A stretch of 22,004 nt of DNA from a virus: IMG/VR virus record IMGVR_UViG_3300044612_001186, positions 1 through 22,004 of that record; one strand, written 5' to 3'. The notes below the pieces were generated by a model, which was given only the letters and a program-made list of their open reading frames with translations, did not search any database and had not been told where the DNA came from. The position numbers and the translations under genes were made by a program. Shown piece by piece: positions 7,966-14,912 of this stretch (the stretch's first letter is position 1; each line of letters begins with the position of its first letter).

Positions 7966-9933
7966 ATGGCCGCATCGCTCGCCGAGATCATCCAAGACCC
8001 CAACTACGTCAACGCCAACGAGGCGACCAAGCGCGCCATCTTTGACAAGTACGCGCCGCTCGACCCGAACTTTTCCAAGGCCAACGCTGCCACGCAGGAG
8101 GCCATTCGCGTCAAGTTTGGCGTGGCCCAGCCCCGTGCGGCCGAGTCTGAAGGAGTGCCCGGCCCCCGGGCAGAGCCGCCAGCATGGGCCTCCCAGTACC
8201 CTAACCTGTACAGGGGCGCGGTCGCCGCACGTCAGCTGCTCGGCCCTACGGTTGAGATGCTTGGCGGCGTCGCGGGCGGGGTCGGCGGCGCGGCCGCTGG
8301 CACGTTCGGTGCCGGGCCCGTGGGCACGGCAGTCGGCGGTATTTCTGGTTCGGCGCTGGGCTACGGCACGGCCAAGCAGGGCTTGCGCGCGGTCGATGTA
8401 GCCCTTGGCCTGCAGCCCCCGTCGCAGACGCTGGGGCAAGAGATGCGCCAAGCGGGTGGCAACGTCGTCGAGGGTGCTACCTACGAGGTCGGTGGCCGGC
8501 TGGCTGCGCCGGTCGTCAACCGGCTGGTGCAGGCCGGCGTGACCGGGGCCGGCAAGCTCGCTGACATCACCAAGCTGCCCAACCAGCTGGCCGCCCGCAC
8601 GGCCCGCGAGTCGCTGGGCACGCCAGAACAAGTCGCTGCCGCTCGGGCCGCGCTGCAGGCGCCGGAGGCCCAAGGGCTGACCGCGCAGCAGGCGTTGGCG
8701 CGGGGTGGCATCGTATCGCCCAGCGCGCAGGCCACAATTGAGAAGACGATCAAGAAGACCAGCACGGTCGACACCCGCGCGGGCATCGAGGCCGGCCAAG
8801 AGGCAGCACGCAGATCGACCATTCAAGGCGTCACGCCTGATCTGCAGGCGGCCATCAACGCCCGCCGGGCGGCATCCAAGCCCCTGTACGAGGCGGCTGA
8901 CCGCGCCGTAGTGCCGATCGATTCCGAGCTGACCAGCGTCATTTCTCGGATGCCTGAGGGTACGCTGGCTGCTGCGGCCAACATCGCCAAGATGGAGGGC
9001 CGGCCCTTCATCATGGGCAAGACCACGCCCGGCAAGATGGTCGAGATGCCCGGGCAATTTGATGTCACCGGCAAGCCCATAATGATTCAGGAGCCCGGCA
9101 AAACGGCCAGCATCACCGGCGAGTCGCTGCACTACATCAAGCGCGCGCTGGGCGACATCGCCTACGGCCCGACGGCCACCACCGGCGCCGGGCGCGACAC
9201 CCAGTTGGCCGCGCGGGCGCTGCTGGACGACTACGTCAAGGTGTTTGAGGCGAAGGTGCCCGAGTACGGGCAGGCCCGCGCTACGTTTTCCGCGCTGTCG
9301 GCGCCAGTCAATCAGGCGCAGGTGCTCAAAGAGATGGTGTCGGTGCTGGAGAAGCCCGGCGGCGGCGAGCGCATCGGGCCGTTCCTCAACGTGCTGGGCC
9401 GGGGCGAGCAGGCCATGCTCAAGCGCGCCGGCGGCCGGGGCGGCGCTCGCTTTGAGTCGCTCACCGAAGTGCTGACGCCCGAGCAGCTCACCAAGGTGCG
9501 CGAGGTTGCCAAGCAGCTGGAGACTGAGGCCGCCATCGGCCAGCAGATCAGCGCCGGCCAGCAGCGCGCCACCGAGCTGCTCAAGGAAGAGCTGCCCAAC
9601 TACCGTCTGCCCAACATCTTCAACGTGCTGGCGACGACGGCCAACAAGGTGCTGGACACGCTGGGCACCCGCGTCGGCGAGAAGACCATCAAGACGATGG
9701 CCGAGGCGTCGATGTCGGCCAAGTCGTTTGACGAGCTGCTGGGCATGTTGCCCGGCGATGAACGGATCAAGGTGCTCAAAGCCATCAACGACCCGCAGAC
9801 GTGGGCGTCAGTGCGCGCCGCGACGCCAAAAGCGGCGATGGGCGTTGGCGGGGCAATTGAGAACCCTGAGACACCCCAAATCAACAACTTGGCGCCAGCG
9901 CCTGCTGCGCCTGCAAATGCTCTGGCGAGGTGA
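7966..9933 (+). CDS. Putative DNA-ejection (internal virion) protein, gp16-like position
   Basis: The protein has 655 residues. Residues 1-52 form a helical module (LAEIIQDPNYVNANEATKRA, FDKYAPLDPNF) of the kind found at the start of large internal virion proteins. Residues 88-135 are a Gly/Ala-rich hydrophobic region (GGVAGGVGGAAAG) that could insert into a membrane. The remainder is long, Ala-rich and helical, with no catalytic motif I can name. The C-terminus is Pro/Ala-rich and disordered. AAGGAGG lies 6 bases before the ATG. It is the third gene of the ejection set and the last virion gene before the lysis genes, matching the P22 order. The stop overlaps a GTG (GTGA) of the next gene. 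Confidence 0.65.
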   Translation: MAASLAEIIQDPNYVNANEATKRAIFDKYAPLDPNFSKANAATQEAIRVKFGVAQPRAAESEGVPGPRAEPPAWASQYPNLYRGAVAARQLLGPTVEMLGGVAGGVGGAAAGTFGAGPVGTAVGGISGSALGYGTAKQGLRAVDVALGLQPPSQTLGQEMRQAGGNVVEGATYEVGGRLAAPVVNRLVQAGVTGAGKLADITKLPNQLAARTARESLGTPEQVAAARAALQAPEAQGLTAQQALARGGIVSPSAQATIEKTIKKTSTVDTRAGIEAGQEAARRSTIQGVTPDLQAAINARRAASKPLYEAADRAVVPIDSELTSVISRMPEGTLAAAANIAKMEGRPFIMGKTTPGKMVEMPGQFDVTGKPIMIQEPGKTASITGESLHYIKRALGDIAYGPTATTGAGRDTQLAARALLDDYVKVFEAKVPEYGQARATFSALSAPVNQAQVLKEMVSVLEKPGGGERIGPFLNVLGRGEQAMLKRAGGRGGARFESLTEVLTPEQLTKVREVAKQLETEAAIGQQISAGQQRATELLKEELPNYRLPNIFNVLATTANKVLDTLGTRVGEKTIKTMAEASMSAKSFDELLGMLPGDERIKVLKAINDPQTWASVRAATPKAAMGVGGAIENPETPQINNLAPAPAAPANALAR

Positions 9934-9935
9934 AC

Positions 9936-10148
9936 ATGGCTTTGGAAGGGAACGCGGAAATCGACCCCGTGAAATACGGTGTCCTGTGGCAAAAGGTGCA
10001 GGACATGGACAAGAAGATGGACAAGATGGAGCGCCAGATGGAGCTGCTGCTGGACATGGCAAGCCGCTCCAAAGGCGCGCTGTGGATCGGCATCGGCCTG
10101 TGGTCGGCCCTGACCGGCGTTGTCGGGTTCTTCTTCGGTAAACACTGA
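9936..10148 (+). CDS. XhlA-like coiled-coil plus one-TM protein (lysis module)
   Basis: The protein has 70 residues from the ATG at 9936. This start is preferred over the GTG at 9930 because GAGG lies 5 bases upstream. Residues about 20-42 form a short coiled coil (VQDMDKKMDKMERQMELLLD). Residues about 48-66 form one transmembrane helix (GALWIGIGLWSALTGVVGFF), ending in GKH. This is the layout of haemolysin XhlA-type proteins, which sit in the inner membrane and help holin/endolysin lysis. The neighbouring peptidase and holin genes support a lysis role. A simple membrane anchor or antiholin remains possible. Confidence 0.65.
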   Translation: MALEGNAEIDPVKYGVLWQKVQDMDKKMDKMERQMELLLDMASRSKGALWIGIGLWSALTGVVGFFFGKH

Positions 10149-10150
10149 TC

Positions 10151-10603
10151 GTGTTCAAGCTCAGCGCTCGCTCGCTGGCAAAGCTGGATGGGGTAAACCC
10201 TAGTCTGGTTCGCGTCGTCAAGCGCGCGATCGAGCTGACCAAGGTCGACTTCGCCGTCACTGAGGGGCTGCGCACGCCCGCGCGGCAGCGCGAACTGTTC
10301 GCCAAGGGCGCGAGCCAAATCAAGGAAGGCGGCACGCATGTGGATGGCCGGGCCGTCGATTTGGTGGCGTTTCTTGGTGGCCGCATCTCATGGGAGCTGA
10401 ACCTCTACGACGACATCGCCGACGCCATGCGTCTGGCCGCGCTGGAGGCCAACGCAGGGCTGCGCTGGGGCGCGGCGTGGAACGTGCCTGATATTCGTCA
10501 TTGGAAGGGCACGATGGAGTCGGCGATGATGTACTACATCGACACCCGTCGTAATATGGGCCAGCGGCCTTTCATCGACGGGCCGCACTTTGAACTGGCA
10601 TAG
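10151..10603 (+). CDS. M15-family peptidoglycan peptidase (endolysin)
   Basis: This 150-residue protein carries the M15 zinc-peptidase signature. GTHVDGRAVD gives ligands His63 and Asp70, and GPHFEL near the end gives His146. Length and motif order fit phage L-alanyl-D-glutamate endopeptidases of the T5 endolysin kind, which cut the peptide stem of peptidoglycan at lysis. There is no signal peptide, so release needs a holin, and a holin candidate follows directly. The start is GTG with a poor ribosome site, two bases after the previous stop, so translation is probably coupled. A virion-associated role is less likely because the gene sits between lysis genes. Confidence 0.85.
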   Translation: MFKLSARSLAKLDGVNPSLVRVVKRAIELTKVDFAVTEGLRTPARQRELFAKGASQIKEGGTHVDGRAVDLVAFLGGRISWELNLYDDIADAMRLAALEANAGLRWGAAWNVPDIRHWKGTMESAMMYYIDTRRNMGQRPFIDGPHFELA

Positions 10604-10611
10604 GAGGCCAT

Positions 10612-10980
10612 ATGGATCCGTTGACCATACTCGCTGCGCTGGGGCCACTGGCCGTTGACTTAGGGAAATCCCTCATCGGACGCTTCATCCAGACCGACGG
10701 CTACAAGCCCGTCAACGTGGACGAGTACGTCAAGATGCGCCAGTTCGATCTGGACATGTTCAAGGCCATGAACGAGGCTGGTGGGGCCAACCCCTCATAC
10801 CCGTGGGTTGAGGCCGCTGTGCGCCTCATGCGCCCGGCTGTTGCGGCCGTTGTGCTGGGCACTTGGGCGGCGCTGAAACTTCAAGGTCAGTCCAGCGAGA
10901 CGGTCGACAACTTTGCGGCCGCCGTGGGCTTCTACCTGTTCGGCGACCGCACGCTGTTCTACAGCCGCAAGGCAAAGTAG
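10612..10980 (+). CDS. Holin, 3TM gene-transfer-agent type
   Basis: This 122-residue protein matches the style of the '3TM' phage/GTA holin family. It has an N-terminal hydrophobic helix (LTILAALGPLAVDLG), a polar middle (VDEYVKMRQFDLDMFKAMNE), a WVEAAVRLMRP motif leading into a second helix (AVAAVVLGTWAAL), and a third hydrophobic segment (AAAVGFYLFG). It ends in basic FYSRKAK. Such proteins form lesions in the inner membrane that release the endolysin. A perfect AGGAGG lies 4 bases before the ATG. It is the last rightward gene of this block. No spanin gene was found next to it. Confidence 0.75.
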   Translation: MDPLTILAALGPLAVDLGKSLIGRFIQTDGYKPVNVDEYVKMRQFDLDMFKAMNEAGGANPSYPWVEAAVRLMRPAVAAVVLGTWAALKLQGQSSETVDNFAAAVGFYLFGDRTLFYSRKAK

Positions 10981-10992
10981 GCCCGCGCCTAC
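10977..10992. other. Small perfect hairpin spanning both converging stop codons
   Basis: GTAGGC (10977-10982) pairs perfectly with GCCTAC (10987-10992) across CCGC. The TAG of the rightward holin gene and the TAG of the leftward 160-residue gene both lie within the stem. There is no T-run on either strand, so this is not a standard intrinsic terminator. Confidence 0.4.
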
Positions 10993-11471
10993 ACCGGGAC
11001 GCCTTCGATTCTGGGCAGCACAGTCGCCCGCTTGTTGAGCAGCTCGGTCTGCGCAAGTCTGAGCGCCTGCTCCATGTCCTTGATGGTGATCACGTCCATT
11101 TGGGCGTCATGCAGCTCCATCAGCAGCTGAAGCGCCTTGATCTGCTCAGCCGTCGGCACGAATCGTTTGGTGGTCACGGCGCGGTAGGCGATGTTGAGCA
11201 GCGCCTCGCGGCCGCTGATGCCGACCTCCTTGTACTCTGACCCAAACCCCAAACGGTAAAGCGACTCCACGATGTTGGACATGGCGATCAGCGTGTCCAT
11301 GTCGCCCTTCACGGCCGCGCCGCGCATTAGCGCCAGCATCGCTTCGCTGTTCTTGATCTTGAGGTCAAGCAGGTAGCTGTCGTGCGCGGTTACCGGCGTG
11401 AGCGATTCTTTGACGTAGCCGAGGGTGTCCAGCCGAACACCTTTTGGCCTGTACTTGCTGCGTTTTCTCAT
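10989..11471 (-). CDS. Hypothetical helical early protein
   Basis: This 160-residue protein is mostly helical: LKIKNSEAMLALMRGAAVKG, DTLIAMSNIVESLYRLGFG and TAEQIKALQLLMELHDAQMD. It has a basic N-terminus (MRKRSKYRPKG). I recognise no family, and no catalytic motif, Zn site or membrane segment is visible. It is the last gene of the leftward operon and starts 2 bases after the stop of the 36-residue gene. GGAGG lies 13 bases upstream of the ATG, a little far, so translational coupling is likely. A small DNA-binding or regulatory role is possible but unsupported. Confidence 0.75.
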   Translation of the reverse strand: MRKRSKYRPKGVRLDTLGYVKESLTPVTAHDSYLLDLKIKNSEAMLALMRGAAVKGDMDTLIAMSNIVESLYRLGFGSEYKEVGISGREALLNIAYRAVTTKRFVPTAEQIKALQLLMELHDAQMDVITIKDMEQALRLAQTELLNKRATVLPRIEGVPV

Positions 11472-11473
11472 GG

Positions 11474-11584
11474 TCAGAACGGTGCCTCCGGCAACTGCTC
11501 ACGCTTCTGGCGCTCGTACTCTTTGATCTGCTCAGGCGTCCAAGGCGTAGGGCCGCCGGGCGGCGGGAAGGGCCATGTGTTCAT
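11474..11584 (-). CDS. Pro-rich 36-residue microprotein
   Basis: This short reading frame runs from an ATG (11584-11582), which overlaps the previous gene's stop as ATGA, to a TGA at 11474-11476. It encodes 36 residues: N-terminal MNTWPFPPPGGPTPW, then a charged helix (TPEQIKEYERQKREQLPEAP). The exact 4-base overlap upstream and the 2-base gap to the next ATG leave no gap in the operon, which argues that it is translated. The TPEQI(K)EYE segment has the look of a short conserved phage peptide. The function is unknown; a peptide that binds and modifies a host protein is one possibility. Confidence 0.6.
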   Translation of the reverse strand: MNTWPFPPPGGPTPWTPEQIKEYERQKREQLPEAPF

Positions 11585-12210
11585 GCTTTCGCCTCGATTG
11601 TGTAGAACCAGTCGTCGCCAGCAGACCACTTGCGTGTGCCGTCCACCGTCCAGAAAGTCTTAGCCGCTTGGAAGTCAGGAAACTTGACTTCGGCAGGAAT
11701 CAAGCTCTGGTCATACCACAAACATCTGTTGTTAGGCTGGCAGGCAAACTGGCCGTTTTCCAGCTTGATGAAGTTGAACGATTTGTGCTCCTCGGCCTGT
11801 TCGGTAAACCCGGTGTCAGCGTCCATGCTGTCGGCGCAGAAGTCCACCGTAAACAGGTAGCGCCCGTGATACCACTGCTTGTCTTTGCCGAGGAATTTGA
11901 CGCCGAGGTTGCGTAGGCCGATTTTTTCGCAGACAGTGAATCGATAACCCATGCAATCCCATAACTGCAAGGTGTCGATCGGCAGATCGCCGTGTTCCTT
12001 TGCCCAGACATATGCGCTAATTGGCAGTTTGTCGTACAAAGCGCCGTAGTTTGGCAGCAGCGACTCAATGCGAAACACTTGCCCCCGCAGCGCCTTGATG
12101 CTTACCCAAATGGCAGGCTCAAGTTCGCCAAAACCCTTGGTGAAGTTGTAGAGGTACTCGCGCCGCACAAAACACTTGAGTGGCGGCAGACTTGCAATGA
12201 TATAGCTCAC
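11581..12210 (-). CDS. Conserved phage protein of unknown function, 209 residues
   Basis: The 209-residue protein opens with MSYIIASLPPLKCFVRREYL and continues with VWVSIKALRGQVFRIE-like strands, LPNYGALYDKLPISAYVW, a WDCMGY segment, a YLFTVDFC segment and SFNFIKLENGQFACQPNNR. I have the impression of a conserved family of unknown function in environmental phages, but cannot name a domain. The mix of beta strands with a Trp/Tyr/Cys-rich core suggests a compact globular enzyme or binding protein. No signal peptide or membrane segment is seen. It overlaps its neighbours by 4 bases on both sides. Base composition is more AT-rich than the flanking genes. Confidence 0.75.
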   Translation of the reverse strand: MSYIIASLPPLKCFVRREYLYNFTKGFGELEPAIWVSIKALRGQVFRIESLLPNYGALYDKLPISAYVWAKEHGDLPIDTLQLWDCMGYRFTVCEKIGLRNLGVKFLGKDKQWYHGRYLFTVDFCADSMDADTGFTEQAEEHKSFNFIKLENGQFACQPNNRCLWYDQSLIPAEVKFPDFQAAKTFWTVDGTRKWSAGDDWFYTIEAKA

Positions 12211-12413
12211 GCTTGCTCCTCAGTAGCCTTGTGCAGATAAGCCGTCAGACGCTTGATCCGCGCTTCGTGGTACTTGCACATCGACTCAGAAAATTCGCGC
12301 GCTGACTGGGCCTCCAGCAGCTTGCGTTTGGCCTCCTCCAGCTCCTTGAGCGCCAGCGTCTCCGCGCTGGGCAGTCGGAAGTAAGCGCGCATCGCGTTCA
12401 TCAGTTCCCGCAT
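12207..12413 (-). CDS. Small helical protein with coiled coil
   Basis: The protein has 68 residues. From about residue 16 onward it is one charged helix (LALKELEEAKRKLLEAQSAR, ESMCKYHEARIKRLTAYLH), probably a coiled-coil dimer. It has no recognised family. The start is well supported: AAGGAG lies 6 bases before the ATG and overlaps the stop of the preceding small gene. It ends by overlapping the start of the 209-residue gene by 4 bases. It is one of three adjacent small coiled-coil genes. Confidence 0.7.
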   Translation of the reverse strand: MRELMNAMRAYFRLPSAETLALKELEEAKRKLLEAQSAREFSESMCKYHEARIKRLTAYLHKATEEQA

Positions 12414-12423
12414 GATCTTCTCC

Positions 12424-12633
12424 TTATAGTGCCCGGGCTTCTTTCAGAATCTCCATGCGCTCCCGGGCGGCGCGCAGGCTGGTGTAGCGCTGGTGCAGGC
12501 GCTCAAGAATCGACAGGCGCCGGCGGCCCGCGCGCTCGGCGTTGAGCAGCTCCAGCACCTCGTTTTCACTGAGCAGCGCCAGCTCTTTGTTCAGCTTTCG
12601 CCAGTTCGTTTGCAATCTTCTTCTCCAGTTCAT
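12424..12633 (-). CDS. Small basic helical protein, start uncertain
   Basis: The protein has 69 residues from the only ATG. It is helical and basic (LLNAERAGRRRLSILERLHQ, SLRAARERMEILKEARAL). From this start it overlaps the preceding gene by 68 bases and has no good ribosome site. A GTG at 12558 (codon 26), just after the preceding gene's stop, is an alternative and would give 44 residues. The 3' end is firm, because its TAA overlaps the ribosome site of the next gene. The function is unknown. Confidence 0.5.
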   Translation of the reverse strand: MNWRRRLQTNWRKLNKELALLSENEVLELLNAERAGRRRLSILERLHQRYTSLRAARERMEILKEARAL

Positions 12634-12757
12634 TGATCTGCCGACCCACGCGCAGCATGGCGCGGTCGGCGCGGTTGTACGCCTTGGCCCATTGACGCTC
12701 TTCGGCCTTGGACGCCTTGAGCTTGGCCTTGAGCAGCTTAATTTTTGTCGAGTCCAT
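12566..12757 (-). CDS. Small Lys-rich coiled-coil protein
   Basis: The 63-residue protein is helical along nearly its full length (KIKLLKAKLKASKAEERQWA, INELEKKIANELAKAEQRAG), with high Lys/Glu/Ala content. AAGGAG lies 4 bases before the ATG. The gene begins 20 bases inside the preceding 97-residue gene and its tail runs into the next small gene. No family is recognised. It could be a small structural or regulatory coiled coil. Confidence 0.6.
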   Translation of the reverse strand: MDSTKIKLLKAKLKASKAEERQWAKAYNRADRAMLRVGRQINELEKKIANELAKAEQRAGAAQ

Positions 12758-13031
12758 ATCGCTCCTTGATTACGCGAGTGATGTCACGGGGCGTCATGCC
12801 GGGGATCGCTGAGATGAGCGCGCACTCCATCGCCACCTTCTGCGCGAACTGGCGCATCTCTTTGACCGTCATCACCGCGATCGGCAGCTGCTCAGTGGCT
12901 GCGTCGCGGATCATCTCAATCAGCTCTTCGTCTTTGATCACACGCTGCTCCTTCCAATAGTTAATAGCGCGCTTGAGCGACCGGCGCATGTTTTCGGCAT
13001 ATGCCGCCGACAGTACGTCGTACTCGTTCAC
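12738..13031 (-). CDS. Small helical protein of unknown function, 97 residues
   Basis: The protein starts at a GTG that overlaps the helicase stop as GTGA. GGAGG lies 7 bases upstream, which supports this start. It is helical throughout (VLSAAYAENMRRSLKRAINY, DEELIEMIRDAATEQLP, VKEMRQFAQKVAMECALISA). It ends with TPRDITRVIKERYG, which could be a small helix-turn-helix-like or partner-binding tail. It is not recognised. It is tightly coupled to the helicase, so an accessory or regulatory partner is a reasonable but unproven idea. Confidence 0.7.
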   Translation of the reverse strand: MNEYDVLSAAYAENMRRSLKRAINYWKEQRVIKDEELIEMIRDAATEQLPIAVMTVKEMRQFAQKVAMECALISAIPGMTPRDITRVIKERYGLDKN

Positions 13032-14320
13032 TTCAGTTCCTCCATTGCTACGTCACTGATGGCGCGCTTGTCGTGCAGCGCGGCCCAAATCTTTTCGTCC
13101 ACGGTCTTGTTGGTCATCAGGACGTAGCACCAGACGTCGTGTCGCTGGCCGGAGCGGTGCAGTCGCCCAACGGTTTGTTCGTAAAGCTCAAGACTCCACG
13201 GCAAGGACAGAAAGACCATGTGTCGACCTCCATGTTGCAAGTTAAGGCCGTGACCTGCGGATTTTGGGTGCACTGCCAGAAGTGGAACCAAGCCGGCGTT
13301 CCATCGCTCAATGGCACCAGCATCGTCCAGCGTGGTGAGGTGTTTGTATCGTCGCTTGAGTTCGGCGAGTTCTTCTTGGTAGTTGTAGACGATGAGGGTG
13401 TTTGCATGTTGGTTCTCTTCCAGTAGGTCATCAAGGGCATCGAACTTGTGCGGGCTGAACCAGCGCGGCTCGGGTGTATAGACGAACCCGGACGACATCT
13501 GTTGCAGCTTCTGCGTGACCACGGCCGCGTTCTGGGCCACGGCAGCGGTGTCGGGAAACTGCACGATGAAGTCCTTCTTCATCGTCTCGTAGGGCTGGCG
13601 ATCCTCCAGCTCGACGCGCAGCTCGACCGTGTGCAGCGGCGGCAGCTTGTCCTTGTACTCGCCCGGCTCCAGCACGAACGTGGCCGGCTTGATGCGCGCC
13701 ATGACCTGCTCCAGCGCGCCGGGGCGCGGGGCCCACTCGTTGTAGTCCTTGTTGACGAGGTAGAAGTACTGTTGCAGGAAGGCGCCCTTGCTGCGGCCCA
13801 GCAGCTTCTGATCGATGATCTTGCACTGCCCGAAGACGTCCTCCAGACCGTTGCTGGTGAACGAGCCGGTCAGGCCCCAGCGGATTTTGATTGCGTCCAT
13901 GACCTTGAACAGCGCCTTGAAGCGCTTGCCCGAGGAGTTCTTGAGCTTGGTCAGCTCGTCGAACACCACGCCGTCGAAGATGCCAAGGTTCAGCTCGGAC
14001 AGCCATTGCAGGTTGTCGTAGTTGATGACCATGACGTGCGTGTCGGCCGCGTAGGCCACCAGACGCTGGCGCGGTGTGCCGATGCACACGGACATCGTCA
14101 GCTCGGGCGCCCACTTTGGCAGCTCGACCGGCCAGACGTCGGTGCAAACGCGCTTGGGCGCCACAACCAGCCAACGCTTGACCACAACCTCGCGCACCAT
14201 GTCGCGCATGGCCGTCAGCGTGAGCGCGGTCTTGCCTGCGCCCACCGGCGCCAGCACCATCGCCCGGTCGTGTTCGAACAGGAAGTCGGCGCCCTGATCT
14301 TGGTAGGGCCTCAGCTCCAC
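13028..14320 (-). CDS. SNF2-like superfamily 2 DNA helicase/translocase
   Basis: This 430-residue protein has complete SF2/SNF2 motifs: a Q-like RPYQDQGADFL start, Walker A PVGAGKT (residues 25-31), DELT Walker B (121-124), TGS motif III (151-153), motif V SAGHGLNLQHGG (about 354-364), and motif VI QTVGRLHRSGQ (about 382-392). The two RecA-like lobes are close together, as in compact phage SNF2-type helicases acting in replication or recombination. The start is GTG, 10 bases inside the preceding gene, with GGGAG 8 bases upstream. Codon use changes sharply at about 13165-13445, over the second lobe. It is separated by only one small gene from a VRR-NUC nuclease, a pairing well known in phages. 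Confidence 0.85.
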   Translation of the reverse strand: MELRPYQDQGADFLFEHDRAMVLAPVGAGKTALTLTAMRDMVREVVVKRWLVVAPKRVCTDVWPVELPKWAPELTMSVCIGTPRQRLVAYAADTHVMVINYDNLQWLSELNLGIFDGVVFDELTKLKNSSGKRFKALFKVMDAIKIRWGLTGSFTSNGLEDVFGQCKIIDQKLLGRSKGAFLQQYFYLVNKDYNEWAPRPGALEQVMARIKPATFVLEPGEYKDKLPPLHTVELRVELEDRQPYETMKKDFIVQFPDTAAVAQNAAVVTQKLQQMSSGFVYTPEPRWFSPHKFDALDDLLEENQHANTLIVYNYQEELAELKRRYKHLTTLDDAGAIERWNAGLVPLLAVHPKSAGHGLNLQHGGRHMVFLSLPWSLELYEQTVGRLHRSGQRHDVWCYVLMTNKTVDEKIWAALHDKRAISDVAMEELK

Positions 14321-14628
14321 TTCTTTGTCTCCCAGTTGTACCGGCGACTGCTGACGTATGCGGTCATCTCTTCGTCGGTCATGCGCGTGGTTACGGGCGG
14401 CACATACGGGTCAGGCGCGTACACGAACGGCTCGGTGCGGTTGTTCCACTCGTCAGCAATCTGCTTGGCGTGCGCCTCATCGGTCACCACAGCGCCGGGC
14501 TTGTCGGCAAACGTCAGCACGTTGACGCCGGTCTTGTTCATCACGCCCCACCACTTTGGGCCGACCTGCTCGGCGCGGTACGGGCCGACGGCAAAGTACT
14601 TAGCCGGCAATGCTTTTAAGCCACTCAT
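14311..14628 (-). CDS. Hypothetical protein between nuclease and helicase, 105 residues
   Basis: The chosen ATG at 14628 has AGGAG 7 bases upstream. The ATG at 14634 is too close to that site, and the longer frame to 14691 would lie wholly inside the nuclease gene. The protein starts MSGLKALPAKYFAVGPY. It has a beta-rich centre (GPKWWGVMNKTGVNVLTF), a helix (TDEAHAKQIADEWNN) and a charged tail ending in RRYNWETKKWS. The pattern suggests a small single alpha/beta domain. I recognise no family. It overlaps the nuclease gene by 29 bases and the helicase by 10, so it is part of the same operon. Confidence 0.7.
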   Translation of the reverse strand: MSGLKALPAKYFAVGPYRAEQVGPKWWGVMNKTGVNVLTFADKPGAVVTDEAHAKQIADEWNNRTEPFVYAPDPYVPPVTTRMTDEEMTAYVSSRRYNWETKKWS

Positions 14629-14875
14629 CGACATGCTCCTTTGACCACAGGCAGGCGTAACGCTGCCCCATGCGCGCCATCTCCGACGCAAAGTGTTTCT
14701 GCAGCGGCGACAGCCGGCCGCCGGGCGCCTTCAGCTCGACGAACCATGTGCTGCCGTCGGGCAGGCAGACGACGCGGTCGGCGACGCCTCGGTGCGCAGG
14801 GCTGGTGAACTTGTACGCTACGCCGCCCAGCTTCTTGACTTGGCTCACCAGATGAGCCTCGATTTGTTTTTCCAT
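14600..14875 (-). CDS. VRR-NUC domain nuclease
   Basis: The 91-residue protein starts at MEKQIEAHL. It has the VRR-NUC pattern: early Glu6, GVADRVVCLPDG with Asp33, FVELKAPGG with Glu47 and Lys49, and SPLQ with Gln59. It ends with a helical tail (HVDEWLKSI). Stand-alone VRR-NUC proteins are PD-(D/E)XK nucleases thought to cut branched DNA in replication and recombination. The open frame extends to 14950, but the extra 25 residues would be read through the promoter region and do not resemble the family, so 14875 is chosen. No ribosome site precedes it, and the predicted transcript start is about one base upstream, suggesting a leaderless mRNA. It is the first gene of the leftward operon. Confidence 0.8.
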   Translation of the reverse strand: MEKQIEAHLVSQVKKLGGVAYKFTSPAHRGVADRVVCLPDGSTWFVELKAPGGRLSPLQKHFASEMARMGQRYACLWSKEHVDEWLKSIAG

Positions 14876-14882
14876 GCGACGC

Positions 14883-14912
14883 ATCATAACATCGTCAAAA
14901 AGTTCTTGACAA
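14883..14912 (-). promoter_or_regulatory. Leftward sigma70-type promoter for the nuclease/helicase operon
   Basis: On the minus strand, TTGTCA (14912-14907) and TATGAT (14888-14883) are separated by 18 bases. This matches the TTGACA/TATAAT consensus at five and five positions. The predicted start point, around 14876, falls at the VRR-NUC ATG. Confidence 0.6.
14894..14910. promoter_or_regulatory. 17-bp near-palindromic operator candidate
   Basis: GTCAAAAAGTTCTTGAC reads as two 8-base half-sites around a central G at 14902, with seven of eight positions complementary. It overlaps the rightward -35 box and lies inside the leftward promoter spacer. That is the usual placement for a dimeric repressor or switch protein binding one face of DNA. 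Confidence 0.5.

Noticed and set aside
7846-9132. Minus-strand frame of 428 codons opposite the third ejection gene
   Set aside because: It is a shadow of a GC-rich coding strand. There is no ribosome site, and it is oriented against the operon.
14629-14691. Longer version of the 105-residue protein starting at 14691 or 14634
   Set aside because: The added residues lie inside the nuclease gene. AGGAG is at the right distance only from the ATG at 14628.
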